Source: Gammaproteobacteria bacterium
GTDB taxonomy: Bacteria; Pseudomonadota; Gammaproteobacteria; Pseudomonadales; Pseudomonadaceae
Reading direction: 5' to 3'
DNA: 64,000 nucleotides
Assembly: GCA_018826895.1 (NCBI GenBank)
Contig: JAHJYA010000001.1
Location: forward strand, 1-64,000
Under the pieces are notes generated by a model. It ran no database searches, was not told the DNA's origin, and saw nothing but the letters and a program-made list of their open reading frames with translations. Each line of letters opens with the position of its first letter. The first letter of the stretch is position 1. A program made the translations under genes and the position numbers. Positions 49,010-58,037 of this stretch are shown one piece after another.

Positions 49010-50314
49010 TCAGCGCAGCTTCTCCAGCATCTGGTAGTACCACATGCCGGCTGCCAGCATCGGGTTGCCGAACACGTCGCCCAGCGGCACCTTGATGTGT
49101 TTGCAGGCGGCGAAGGTGTCGTAGTGACCCAGCGTGCCTGTCAGGGCGTTGGCCATGATCTCGCCCATGATATGGGTGGTGGCGATGCCGTGGCCGGAGT
49201 AGCCCTGGCAGTACCAGACGTTGTCCGAGAGCTTGCCCAACTGCGGGATGCGGTTGATCACGATGCCCATGGCGCAGCTCCACTGGAAGTCGATAGCGAC
49301 GCCCTTGAGCTGCGGGAAGGTCTGTTCGATGCCAGGGCGCAGTTCGGCGGCGATATCCCGCGAATCACGCCCGGAGTAGTTGCAGCCACCGCCGAACAGC
49401 AGGCGACCGTCAGCCGTCATGCGGTAGTAGTCGAGAACGAAGCGGCAGTCGTACACGGCCAGGTCCTGCGGGTTTATTTCCTTCGCCAGTGCACCCAGCG
49501 GCGCGGTGGTGACGATGCCGCCCATGGCCGGGAAGATCATGCCCTTGAGCTTTTTCGGCTCCAGCTTGTGGTACACGTCGCCGGCCAGCAGCACCTGTTT
49601 GGCGTTGATCCGGCCTTTAGCAGTGACCACCGCCGGGTTGGCGCCATGCACAATCTCCAGCACTTCGGAGTGCTCGAAAATCAGCGCGCCCAGGCTCGCC
49701 GCCGCCTTGGCCTCGCCGATGCACAGGTTCAGCGGGTGCAGGTGCATATTGCGGGTGTTCTTCAGCGCGCCGCTGTACAGGTCGCTCGCCAGGTGGCTGC
49801 GTACGCCGGCGCGGTCGAGCAGGGTTACGTTGTCGCCCATGCCACGGCGCTGCGCTTCGGCGTAGGTGGCTTCCAGTTCCGCCATATGCGCCGGTTTCAT
49901 CGCCGCGTGCAGGTGGCCGTGCTTGAGGTCGCACTGGATGGCGTATTTCTCTACGCGGTTCTTGATGATTTCGTGGCCGCGCCAGCGCAGGTGCCAGATA
50001 AAGTCCTCGACCTCATCGCCCAGGCGCTTGCGCATCTGCTTGGTCATCGCCGCATCGCCGGCCAGGCTGCCGGTGACCTGGCCGCCATTGCGCCCGGTGG
50101 CGCCCCAGCCGATCTTGTTGGCTTCGACTATGGCCACTTTGAGCCCGCGCTCGGCCAGCTCCACGGCAGACGCCACGCCGGTAAAACCGCCACCGATGAT
50201 CACCACATCGACGCTGACCTCGCCTTGCAGGGTCGGGTAGTCGGTTTCTTCATTGAGCGTGGCCGAGTAGTAGGACGGCGCGCGCTCGGCGGCAGGTTGG
50301 TTGCTTGCGTTCAT
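49010..50314 (-). CDS. puuB: FAD-dependent oxidase, gamma-glutamylputrescine oxidase type
   Basis: 434-residue DAO-family flavoenzyme. The FAD motif is VVIIGGGFTGVASAVELAER (about 36-55), followed by IGWGATGRNGGQVTG, the PuuB/PauB hallmark. The C-terminal flavin contact lies in YCQGYSGHGIATTHIMGE. It would oxidise gamma-glutamyl-putrescine to the aldehyde. The ATG at 50314 has AAGGA upstream. It lies downstream of a glutamine-synthetase-like gene, supporting polyamine catabolism. Another amine substrate remains possible. Confidence 0.87.
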   Translation of the reverse strand: MNASNQPAAERAPSYYSATLNEETDYPTLQGEVSVDVVIIGGGFTGVASAVELAERGLKVAIVEANKIGWGATGRNGGQVTGSLAGDAAMTKQMRKRLGDEVEDFIWHLRWRGHEIIKNRVEKYAIQCDLKHGHLHAAMKPAHMAELEATYAEAQRRGMGDNVTLLDRAGVRSHLASDLYSGALKNTRNMHLHPLNLCIGEAKAAASLGALIFEHSEVLEIVHGANPAVVTAKGRINAKQVLLAGDVYHKLEPKKLKGMIFPAMGGIVTTAPLGALAKEINPQDLAVYDCRFVLDYYRMTADGRLLFGGGCNYSGRDSRDIAAELRPGIEQTFPQLKGVAIDFQWSCAMGIVINRIPQLGKLSDNVWYCQGYSGHGIATTHIMGEIMANALTGTLGHYDTFAACKHIKVPLGDVFGNPMLAAGMWYYQMLEKLR

Positions 50315-50353
50315 TGCATGTCCTTGGGGTGCGCTCGCACCCATGAATCAGTC

Positions 50354-50414
50354 GTCGCGGCTAAAACCCCTCCCACGGAGCGGACATCCCTGTGGGAGGG
50401 GCTTTAGCCGCGAC
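50354..50414. repeat. Perfect REP hairpin between the polyamine genes
   Basis: Nearly perfect 23-nt arms (left arm starts GTCGCGGCTAAAACCCC; right arm ends GCTTTAGCCGCGAC) around a 15-nt loop. This is the common Pseudomonas GTGGGAGGGGCTTTAGCCGCGAC repeat. It sits inside the puuA-puuB transcription unit and may reduce downstream expression. Confidence 0.85.
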
Positions 50415-50432
50415 CTTTTCGAATAGGCGCCT

Positions 50433-51797
50433 TCAGGCGTTACTCAGGTACCAGCGCCAATCCTGCTCGCCCACCTCGGCCATAAACTGGCGGTACTCGG
50501 CGCGTTTGATCGCCAGAAACACCTTGAGAAACGCCGATCCCAAGGCCTCGTGTGCCCAGCTCGAACGCTCCAGAGCCTGCAGCGAGGTCAGCCAGTCGGT
50601 CGGCAGCAGGCTGGTGGCCTGGGCATAGCCGTTGCCTTCGATGGGCGCGCCGGGGTCGAGGTGCTCGACGATGCCACGGTGGATCGCGGCAAGAATCGCC
50701 GCTGCTGCTAAATAGGGATTGGCATCGGCGCCGCAGATGCGGTGCTCGATATGCCGGGTGACCGCCGGGCCACCTGGTACACGCAGCGACACAGTGCGGT
50801 TATCCACACCCCAGGTCGGCGCCAGCGGTGCATAGCTGTTGGCCTGGAAGCGTCGGTAAGAGTTGGCGTTGGGGCAGAACAGCAGTAGCGAATCGAGCAG
50901 GCTGGCGAGCATGCCGCCAACCGCCTGGCGTAGCAGCGGCGTACCGGCCGGGTCCTCGTCGGCGAACAGGTTGCTACCCGCCGCATCAGCCAGGCTGACG
51001 TGCATGTGCATGCCGGTGCCGGCCAGGTGGTCGAACGGCTTGGCCATAAAGCAGGCCTGCATGCCGTGCTGGTGTGCCACGCCCTTGACCAGGCGCTTGT
51101 AACGCACTGCCTGGTCCATAGCTTCAAGGGCCGGGCCATGCTCCAGGGTGATCTCCACCTGCCCCGGTGCGTACTCGGAAATCGCCGTGCGCGCGGGGAT
51201 GCCCTGGGCCTTGCAAGCGGCATAGAGGTCGGCGAGAAACGGCTCGATCTGCTCCAGCTCGCGCAACCCGTACACCTGGGTGCTGCGTGGCCGCTGGCCG
51301 TCGGCATCCAGCGCGGGCTGCGGGTGCCCGGCCGCATCACGCTTCTGGTCGAGCAGGTAGAACTCCAGCTCGCAGGCCATCACCGGATGATACCCCTGCG
51401 CCTCGAGTCGCTCGATTACCTGCACCAGCACCTGACGCGGGTCGGCGACCGCCGCCGGCATACCGGACTGCGGGTGCATGCTCACCTGCACGGCAGCCAT
51501 GGGCATCTGCCGCCAGGGCATGCGCACCAGGCTGCCGGCCAACGGGTAGGCACGGCAATCAATATCACCGACGTCCCAGACCAGGCCGGAATCTTCGACG
51601 TCATCACCATTGATGCTCAGGCCAAGGATGGTGCTCGGCAGCGGCCGGCCGCTCTGGTACACGGCGAGCAGTTCATCGCGGTGCAACAGCTTGCCGCGTG
51701 GCACGCCATTGGCGTCGATGATAAACAGCTCGAACAGCTCGATATCCGGGTTTTGCGCAAGGAATAGCTCAGCGTGCTGTACAGGTGCGAATGACAT
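50433..51797 (-). CDS. puuA: Gamma-glutamylpolyamine synthetase (glutamine-synthetase family)
   Basis: 454-residue GS-fold ligase that would join glutamate to putrescine or another polyamine using ATP. The N-terminal beta-grasp has FIIDANGVPRGKLL. The catalytic part shows ACELEFYLLD, GTGMHMHVSL, the ATP/phosphate region NSYRRFQANSYAPLAPTWGV and RIEHRICGADANPY-like RHIEHRICG. True GlnA has a different N-terminus and an adenylylation loop not seen here. The ATG at 51797 gives the family start; upstream codons to 52046 are not conserved. It precedes the FAD oxidase, matching pau/puu logic. Confidence 0.87.
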   Translation of the reverse strand: MSFAPVQHAELFLAQNPDIELFELFIIDANGVPRGKLLHRDELLAVYQSGRPLPSTILGLSINGDDVEDSGLVWDVGDIDCRAYPLAGSLVRMPWRQMPMAAVQVSMHPQSGMPAAVADPRQVLVQVIERLEAQGYHPVMACELEFYLLDQKRDAAGHPQPALDADGQRPRSTQVYGLRELEQIEPFLADLYAACKAQGIPARTAISEYAPGQVEITLEHGPALEAMDQAVRYKRLVKGVAHQHGMQACFMAKPFDHLAGTGMHMHVSLADAAGSNLFADEDPAGTPLLRQAVGGMLASLLDSLLLFCPNANSYRRFQANSYAPLAPTWGVDNRTVSLRVPGGPAVTRHIEHRICGADANPYLAAAAILAAIHRGIVEHLDPGAPIEGNGYAQATSLLPTDWLTSLQALERSSWAHEALGSAFLKVFLAIKRAEYRQFMAEVGEQDWRWYLSNA

Positions 51798-52152
51798 GCG
51801 GCTCTCGTTAGCGCCACTAAGGCGCATAGCGGCTCGCGACAGGCGAGCGGGCAATGATCGACGGGCGATTGAGGTCGCCGGTTTACGGATCAAGCCGTGA
51901 GCATATCCGGCGGGCGGGCGTGGCGGCAGTGCCACAGCGCCCAGAAGGCGAGCGTCTGGGGCAGCTGGGTGGCCGCCGCAAAGTCGCAACGCTTGCGCAA
52001 GGGCGCCGCATAGAGGGGGGCGAGGGACAGCAACAGGGAAGGACACATGACCTGCAGGTTCACACAGGGCAACAGGTCAATTAAATTCTGTTTTTTGCAC
52101 GCTTGGTTATTGTCCGACTAAACATTGCGCGGCGAAGATCGGCCTCCCCAGC
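51798..52152. other. Intergenic region upstream of the polyamine synthetase
   Basis: 355 bp with the puuA leader and promoter and the downstream end of the chemoreceptor gene. A minus-strand frame for about 52 residues (52048 to 51890, MCPSLLLSLAPLYAAPL...) has only AGG 3 nt before its ATG; I see no family and give it low weight. An AT-rich patch at 52078-52115 may be promoter. No terminator was recognised. Confidence 0.25.
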
Positions 52153-53727
52153 TCAGGGCTCCGGCTTGTAACCCAGGCGCAAACCGCCCCAATGCCGGCC
52201 CTGGACCATGATCGGCACCGACAGATCGTGCATCAGCTCGCCGGTGTCGCGCATATAGGTCTGTAGCAGCAGCGGCTGCTGATGACTGCCGCAGCGAATC
52301 CCGGTGCGGTCATTGAACAGGCGCTTGCTGCGGCTCTTCACGGCATCCACCGCACGGTCGCCGGTGGGCGGGTGGTTGAACGCCGCGTTGTGGGTCGGCA
52401 CGTAGCCTTCCGGCGTGGTGCTGATGGCAAACACCATGCCTTCATGGCCCTTGAGCAGCGGCTCCTGCAGTTGCGGCAAAACCTGGTCGGCATAGCTGTC
52501 GAAGCGCGTGCGGTACTTGGTCGGGAAGGTGTCGGGGATCGCCTGGTAGCGGCGGTCGAACAGGTCATCCAGGCTCAACCGCCCGGCCTGCACATCGGCC
52601 TCGAAGCGCGCGGCAATAGCCGCAGCGCCCTCGCGGGCCAGGTCGTAGACGCGCTGGTGGTAATCGTCCAGACCGACCACCGCCAGTTGCTCGCTGACGG
52701 TTTCCGCCTGGCCGACCAGCTGCTCGGCAGCGCTGGCCAACTGACGCGTCTGGCCTTCGCTGGCCTGGGCATCACCACGCAGTTGCTCGACCGCGACGAA
52801 CAGGCTCGCCAGGCGCTCATGGTTGCTCGCCGTGCCCTCGTTGATCTGCGCCACCTGGCCTTCCACTTCCAGGGCCAGGTCGGCAATGCCGCGCAGTTGC
52901 TCGCCGGTGTGCTCGATCTGCGCCGCGGCCTGGTCCAGCTCGCTGGCCTGCTGCTGGATATGGCTGACCACCGCAGCGCTCTGCTGGCGAATGTCGCTGA
53001 CCATCTGCCCGACTTCCTCGGTGGCCGTGGCGGTGCGCGCGGCGAGGTTGCGCACCTCATCGGCGACCACGGCAAACCCGCGGCCCTGCTCACCGGCGCG
53101 AGCCGCCTCGATGGCCGCATTGAGCGCCAGCAGGTTGGTCTGGCTGGCGATGGACTGGATCACCAGGGTGACCTTTTCGATCTGCTCGGTACGCGCGCTG
53201 AGCCCGTCGATCAGCTCACGGCTGGCGGCTGTTTGCGCACTCAGGCTCTGCATGCGGGCGATGGCTTGTTGCAGTTGTTCCTGCCCGCTGGCGCTGTTGT
53301 GGCGCACGGTCTGCGCAGCGGCCAGGGTCTGCTCGGCGCGCTGGGCGTTGTCCTGCTCGGTGTGGGTGATGGCATCGGCGCCCTGGCTGATCTGCTCGAC
53401 CGCGGTCAGTTGCGATTGCAGCTTACCCGCCAATTGCTGCACGGCATGAGCAACCTGAGCGGCCGACAACGCGTTGTGGCAGGTGTGCCGGGAGAGAGTC
53501 TGGCTCAAGCTGTCCAACGCATTGCCGGCCTTGGGCGGCGCGGCGTCGCTCTCATCCACACGGCGCTGCCACGGCCCCAGCCAGGGCCACAAGGCCAGCA
53601 GCAAAAAAGACGGGATGCTCACATACCAGGGCAGCACAACCTGTTGATACACCCCCATCAAGGCCGCGAGGCCGATGGCGTGCAAGGCGCACGCCTTGGG
53701 GTGGCTGACGAATGCAGTACGACTCAT
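52153..53727 (-). CDS. Methyl-accepting chemotaxis protein with C-terminal sensor-like region
   Basis: 524 residues. Two short membrane helices (about 14-30 and 33-50) have almost no periplasmic loop. The signalling domain (about 65-330) has the usual tip [20 protein letters not shown] and [16 protein letters not shown]-terminal region of about 150 residues after it contains [25 protein letters not shown] and [20 protein letters not shown], which look like a Cache-type ligand or redox sensor placed after, not before, the signalling domain. It should therefore sense a cytoplasmic cue. No che genes are nearby. Confidence 0.88.
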   Translation of the reverse strand: MSRTAFVSHPKACALHAIGLAALMGVYQQVVLPWYVSIPSFLLLALWPWLGPWQRRVDESDAAPPKAGNALDSLSQTLSRHTCHNALSAAQVAHAVQQLAGKLQSQLTAVEQISQGADAITHTEQDNAQRAEQTLAAAQTVRHNSASGQEQLQQAIARMQSLSAQTAASRELIDGLSARTEQIEKVTLVIQSIASQTNLLALNAAIEAARAGEQGRGFAVVADEVRNLAARTATATEEVGQMVSDIRQQSAAVVSHIQQQASELDQAAAQIEHTGEQLRGIADLALEVEGQVAQINEGTASNHERLASLFVAVEQLRGDAQASEGQTRQLASAAEQLVGQAETVSEQLAVVGLDDYHQRVYDLAREGAAAIAARFEADVQAGRLSLDDLFDRRYQAIPDTFPTKYRTRFDSYADQVLPQLQEPLLKGHEGMVFAISTTPEGYVPTHNAAFNHPPTGDRAVDAVKSRSKRLFNDRTGIRCGSHQQPLLLQTYMRDTGELMHDLSVPIMVQGRHWGGLRLGYKPEP

Positions 53728-53802
53728 GGCGAACCTCGTTATTATTCTTGGCCGCTGCCGACCACCTCCCTGTGCACGCGGCTCGAGGTGTCGAGAACGG
53801 TG

Positions 53803-53823
53803 CTCTAGGGTCTGACCCTAGAG
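53803..53823. promoter_or_regulatory. Perfect 9-bp inverted repeat upstream of the chemoreceptor
   Basis: CTCTAGGGT-CTG-ACCCTAGAG, about 75 bp before the chemoreceptor start. GGGTCTGACCC cores also occur in dispersed Pseudomonas repeats, so it may be a repeat rather than an operator. Nothing else was recognised in the 53728-53976 gap. Confidence 0.35.
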
Positions 53824-53976
53824 TCGGGCCATCGCAGCGATAAACACTGCGTCGGCACGACAAGCGGAATCTGAAGCAGGCACGAAAACCTGACGCCAAA
53901 ACGCCACCCCCGATTCGATCACTCTAGACGAGTTTGGGCCATGGCACTTTGGTAGCAGTCGCCCCCAGCAGGCGCA

Positions 53977-55053
53977 CTACTCCGGCAGACGGTGGCGCTG
54001 GATAAAACCGCGGTCCAGCCAGTCCTTCCAGCGTCCGCACAGGGGCCCACCGGCACTCCAGGTACGCCAGCCGAGCAAGGCGCCGCCATCGCCCGTGGCC
54101 AGCAAGGCCAGGCTGTGGCGCTGCGGGCGGTAGCGGCGCAGCGGCAGGCCACGCAGGACCGCCGAGAGGTTGGCGGCCAACACCGGGCCCTGGCGCACCG
54201 CATACACCCCGCTCTTGGCCGCACCCGGCAAGCTGGCACAGTCACCCACAGCGAACAGCGCCGGGTGCGAATGGCTTTGCAGGGTACGGCCGATTTCAAC
54301 GAAGCCGCGCTCATCACAGCGCAGGCCACTGCTCGCCAGCCAGGGCCAGGCCTGGGCACCGCTGGCCAGCAGCAACCGCGGCCCACGCCAGACGCAAAGC
54401 GGCCCGCTGAACAGGGCATCGTCTTCGCAGCGATCGATCGGGCAGTGCTCGCGTACCCTCACCCCGCGCTGGCGCAGATGGCCCAGCGCGCGCAGGCGCA
54501 ACCCGGGGTTGAGCCCAGCGAGCAAGGGCCCGGCGCAAAACAGCGAGAGAACCGGAACGCGGTCGACCACGGCCAAGGCAAGCTCCACCCCGGCCGCTCC
54601 GCCGCCAAGAATCGCCAGCGGCTGCGGCGCCTGCTGCCAGGCCGTCCAGCCCTGCACAAAGGCGTCGAAGGGTTTCACCGCAAGCACCTCCAGGCCCTCG
54701 CCACTGTGCGCTGGTGCGATGACCTGGCCACCGACATTCAAGGACAACCAGCGCGCCTCCAGAGTGCGGCCGTCGGCCAGCTGCACCCGGCGGCTGTCGG
54801 CCTCTAGCGCTGTGACCTGCGCGTCGATCAGCTCGACCTTGGCTGCGCGGCACAGCGGCTGCAGCTCTACCCGGCAATCCTCGGCCTGGAAGCGCCCGGC
54901 CAACAGCCCCGGCAGCATGCCCGAGTACCAGGCAGCGGGGCCGGCACTGACCAAAGCGATACGCCCCGGCGGCCGCTCGACCAGCGCCCAGCGCCGCAGC
55001 ACGCCCAGGTGCGCATGGCCGGCGCCGAGTAGCAACAGGTCGTAGCTGCTCAT
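53977..55053 (-). CDS. SelD-associated type pyridine nucleotide-disulfide oxidoreductase
   Basis: 358-residue flavoprotein. The FAD motif LLLLGAGHAHLGVLRRWA (about 6-23) is typical of the family that in many bacteria forms the N-terminal half of a fused selenide-water dikinase (Nterm_to_SelD, TIGR03169). NAD motif LAILGGGAAGVELALAV (about 146-162); second FAD region LFAVGDCASLPG (about 269-280). No CxxxxC redox pair is present, so it resembles NDH-2-like enzymes rather than thiol reductases. No SelD domain is fused or adjacent. It is the last gene on the same strand as the arsS-headed operon, after a 129-bp gap; membership is likely but not certain. Confidence 0.85.
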   Translation of the reverse strand: MSSYDLLLLGAGHAHLGVLRRWALVERPPGRIALVSAGPAAWYSGMLPGLLAGRFQAEDCRVELQPLCRAAKVELIDAQVTALEADSRRVQLADGRTLEARWLSLNVGGQVIAPAHSGEGLEVLAVKPFDAFVQGWTAWQQAPQPLAILGGGAAGVELALAVVDRVPVLSLFCAGPLLAGLNPGLRLRALGHLRQRGVRVREHCPIDRCEDDALFSGPLCVWRGPRLLLASGAQAWPWLASSGLRCDERGFVEIGRTLQSHSHPALFAVGDCASLPGAAKSGVYAVRQGPVLAANLSAVLRGLPLRRYRPQRHSLALLATGDGGALLGWRTWSAGGPLCGRWKDWLDRGFIQRHRLPE

Positions 55054-55182
55054 CGGCGGGCCTGACAGGCGTTGGTAGCGATGGGGGCGTTACGAGCAGG
55101 CATGGCACAGGTGTCCGATCAAGGGTGGGGCGCGACCACCACCCTACCGGCTGCGACCCTGGCGGTTCAAGCCGCCCCTGTA

Positions 55183-55896
55183 TCAAGGCGTGATGCGCTG
55201 CAGGCGTGGTGCGGCGAAATAGCTGTCGGCCGACTCGCCGGTGTTGTCGCTGTCGGCGGCGAAGACCACACCGAGGATCTTACGTGGCGCGCTGCCAAAG
55301 GCGGCGATGGCATCGGCGCGCAAGTCGCGGGACTCATTTAGCCATTGCCCCAGCGGCGCTTCCGGGCCACGCAGCACCATCATCTCCACCGTCTCGGTAT
55401 AGGCGCTGCGGGCATGGGTACCGGGGGCTGCGCGGTTGTCCCAGACGTAGCTGAGGGTCGCCGCCGGCAGGTCGGGGTCGAAGAAGGTGCGCGCCAGGCG
55501 CAGCTTCTGCCGGGTGACAAAGCTCAGCGAATCCAGCGGGTAATCCAGCAGCACATAGACCCGTGCGGCGTAGTCGTCGCCTTCGCGGGTGGCGAAACGT
55601 GCCCGCTCCAGTTTGCGCTCGGTGCGCCATTGCCAGCTCAGTTGCCAGGGCTGATCGCCGGACAGATCCAGCGGATGCAGCAGGCCACCCGCCGCTGCAT
55701 TGGCCTGAATATGCAGCACCTGCTGACCGTCCTGCTCGGCCAGGGTGCGTTCGGACGGTTTTAATTTAGGAATATCCGCCAGCCGCCAAGGCGCCGACCA
55801 TTCGCCCTTGGGCGGGCCAGCCGTCCAGGGCGTTAGCTGGTTTTCTGCCTGGGCCAGCGGAGCCAAGGCCAGCAGCGCGAGCAGTAACCCGCGCAT
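55183..55896 (-). CDS. DUF3047-like periplasmic protein
   Basis: 237 residues with a signal peptide (MRGLLLALLALAPLAQA). The body is beta-rich with many Trp and Arg, including WQLSWQWRTERKLERA, DDYAARVYVLLDY, LSYVWDN and a C-terminal VFAADSDNTGESADSYFA, which fits DUF3047, a family without known function. Its ATG shares a base with the stop of the TVP38-reductase gene (TGATG), so the two are translationally coupled. Confidence 0.75.
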   Translation of the reverse strand: MRGLLLALLALAPLAQAENQLTPWTAGPPKGEWSAPWRLADIPKLKPSERTLAEQDGQQVLHIQANAAAGGLLHPLDLSGDQPWQLSWQWRTERKLERARFATREGDDYAARVYVLLDYPLDSLSFVTRQKLRLARTFFDPDLPAATLSYVWDNRAAPGTHARSAYTETVEMMVLRGPEAPLGQWLNESRDLRADAIAAFGSAPRKILGVVFAADSDNTGESADSYFAAPRLQRITP

Positions 55897-58037
55897 CAGC
55901 TTCTGCGCCAGTTATGAAAACGCTCGACCAGGCGCAGCAGTCCTTGCGGCGCATGGGCGCGTTTCCATTCGCCAGCCGCATACTTGTTGGCTTCGGCCAT
56001 GGTCGGGTAGGTGTGAATGGTGCCAAGCATCTTGTTCAGACCCAAGCCATGCTTCATCGCCAGCACATATTCGGCGAGCAGCTCGCCAGCATGCTCGCCG
56101 ACGATGGTCACGCCAAGAATCCTGTCCTTGCCCGGTACGGTGAGCACTTTGACAAAGCCGTGGGCGGCTTCATCGGCAATCGCCCGGTCGAGATCGTCGA
56201 TGCCATAACGGATCACCTCATAGGCGATGTGCTGCGCCTTGGCTTCGCCTTCACTCAGCCCGACGCGGGCGACCTCAGGGTCGGTAAAGGTGCAGGCGGG
56301 GATCACCCGGTAATCCACCTTGTAGCGTTTGAAGCCCGAGAACAGTGCATTGACGGCGGCATACCAGGCCTGGTGCGCGGCGACATGGGTGAGCTGATAG
56401 GGCCCGGTGACATCGCCCACTGCATAAATACTAGGGAAGCGCGTGGCCAGGTACTCGTCGGTCTCCAGGGTGCCGTTGGGCCGCAGCGTCAGGCCCAGCT
56501 CCTCGACACCGTAGCCCGTGACATTGGCCACCCGGCCGAGAGCCAGCAGCACACAGTCGAAGGCGATGGTCACCTCCTCATCGGTGTCCAAGCGGCGGGC
56601 GACCATACGCTGTTCACCATTGATCACCTCAAAGCGTTCGGCGCGGTGCTGCAGGCGTACATCCACGCCGTCATTGCGCAGGCTTTGCAGCACCAACTCG
56701 CTGGCATCAGCGTCTTCGCGCGGCAGCAGACGCTCGGCCAGCTCCACCTGAATCACCTGGCTGCCGAGGCGCTGGAAGGCTTGGGCCAATTCGCAGCCAA
56801 TCGGCCCGCCACCGAGCACCAACAGCCAGCGCGGCTGCTCGCGTAAGCTCCAGATGCTGTCCGAGGTGTAGCCCTGTACCTGCTCGATACCGGAGATCTT
56901 CGGCACCAGCGGCCGCGCGCCGGCAGCGATAATCAGGTTGCGGCTGGTCAGGGTCTGGCCGTTGACCTCCACCGCCCAAGGCGAAAGAATTTTCGCTTCG
57001 CCCTGGAGCACTTCGACGCCCAGGCCGGTGTAGCGCTCCACCGAATCATGGGGTTCGATATCCGCGATCACCCGCTGGATGCGCTGCATCACCGCCGGGA
57101 AATCCACCGTGCCCTGCACACCGGTAAAGCCCAGCGCTGCGCCCTTTTTCAGCTCGTTGGCCAGCTTGGCCGAACGCAGCAGCGCCTTGGACGGCACGCA
57201 ACCGGTGTTCAGGCAGTCGCCGCCCATCTTGTGCTTCTCGATCAGGCTGACCTTGGCCTTTACCGCCGCCGCGATATAGGCGCTGACCAGGCCGCCGGAC
57301 CCGGCACCAATGACTAACAGATTGCGGTCGAAGGTTTTCGGTTTGTGCCAGCCGGCATACACCCGCCGTGCCTGCACCAGGCCCAGCAGCTTGCGTGCGA
57401 TCAGCGGGAATACCCCAAGCAAAACAAAGGCCCCAAGCAAGCCTGGCGATAGGATGCCGGCCAGGGAGTCGAGCTGGCCCAGCTCACGCCCGGCGTTCAC
57501 ATAGACCAGGGTGCCGGGCAGCATGCCGAGCTGGCTGACCCACCAGTAGGTACGCGCCGGCAAGCGGGTTAGGCCCATGGCCAGGTTAATCAGAAAAAAC
57601 GGAAACACCGGCACCAGGCGCAGGGCGAACAGGTAGAACGCACCCTCGCGTTCAATCCCCGCATCAATGCCGGCCAGGCGCTGGCCAAAGCGGCTCTGCA
57701 CCCAGTCACGCAGCAAGAAACGGCTGCTAAGCATGGCCAGGGTTGCGCCCAGGGTGGAAGCGAAGGACACCAGCACAAAGCCTTCGAGCAGGCCAAACAG
57801 CGCGCCGGCCAGCAAGGTCATCAGCGCCGCGCCAGGCAGCGATAATGCGGTAACCGCGACATAGGCGAGGAAGAACAGCCCGGCGGCCAGCCAGGGCTGC
57901 GCCGTGACCTGGGCATTCAGCGCGGCCTGCTGCGCCTTGAGCGCTTCCAGGTTGAGGTACTGGCCAATATCGAAGACAAAGAAGCTGCCCAGCAGCGCGA
58001 GGATCAGGCCCATCAGGGCCAGTTTGCGGCTATTCAT
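55896..58037 (-). CDS. TVP38/TMEM64 membrane domain fused to a mercuric-reductase-like disulfide reductase
   Basis: 713 residues. The N-terminal half (about 1-225) is a TVP38/TMEM64 (SNARE-associated) membrane domain of about six helices, with FALRLVPVFPFFLINLAMGL typical. The C-terminal half (about 235-713) is a class I FAD/NAD(P) disulfide reductase: GAGSGGLVSAYIAAAV, the redox-active pair GGDCLNTGCVPSKALL, the NAD motif VLGGGPIGCELAQAF, and the dimer-interface catalytic pair HTYPTMAEANK. No mercury-binding N-terminal domain or C-terminal Cys pair is present, so mercuric reduction is unlikely. It would place a thiol reductase at the inner membrane. Start overlaps the phosphoesterase gene by 8 bp. 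Confidence 0.9.
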   Translation of the reverse strand: MNSRKLALMGLILALLGSFFVFDIGQYLNLEALKAQQAALNAQVTAQPWLAAGLFFLAYVAVTALSLPGAALMTLLAGALFGLLEGFVLVSFASTLGATLAMLSSRFLLRDWVQSRFGQRLAGIDAGIEREGAFYLFALRLVPVFPFFLINLAMGLTRLPARTYWWVSQLGMLPGTLVYVNAGRELGQLDSLAGILSPGLLGAFVLLGVFPLIARKLLGLVQARRVYAGWHKPKTFDRNLLVIGAGSGGLVSAYIAAAVKAKVSLIEKHKMGGDCLNTGCVPSKALLRSAKLANELKKGAALGFTGVQGTVDFPAVMQRIQRVIADIEPHDSVERYTGLGVEVLQGEAKILSPWAVEVNGQTLTSRNLIIAAGARPLVPKISGIEQVQGYTSDSIWSLREQPRWLLVLGGGPIGCELAQAFQRLGSQVIQVELAERLLPREDADASELVLQSLRNDGVDVRLQHRAERFEVINGEQRMVARRLDTDEEVTIAFDCVLLALGRVANVTGYGVEELGLTLRPNGTLETDEYLATRFPSIYAVGDVTGPYQLTHVAAHQAWYAAVNALFSGFKRYKVDYRVIPACTFTDPEVARVGLSEGEAKAQHIAYEVIRYGIDDLDRAIADEAAHGFVKVLTVPGKDRILGVTIVGEHAGELLAEYVLAMKHGLGLNKMLGTIHTYPTMAEANKYAAGEWKRAHAPQGLLRLVERFHNWRRS

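Noticed and set aside
51890..52048. Possible 52-residue gene upstream of puuA on the minus strand
   Set aside because: Only AGG 3 nt before the ATG, no family, and many such frames occur by chance in GC-rich DNA. Mentioned in the intergenic entry only.
53803..53823. Firm operator call for CTCTAGGGTCTGACCCTAGAG
   Set aside because: The GGGTCTGACCC core is also part of dispersed Pseudomonas repeats, so a specific regulator cannot be claimed from one copy.
55896..58037. Mercuric reductase (merA)
   Set aside because: The reductase half resembles MerA, but the heavy-metal N-terminal domain and the C-terminal Cys pair are absent and no mer genes are nearby.
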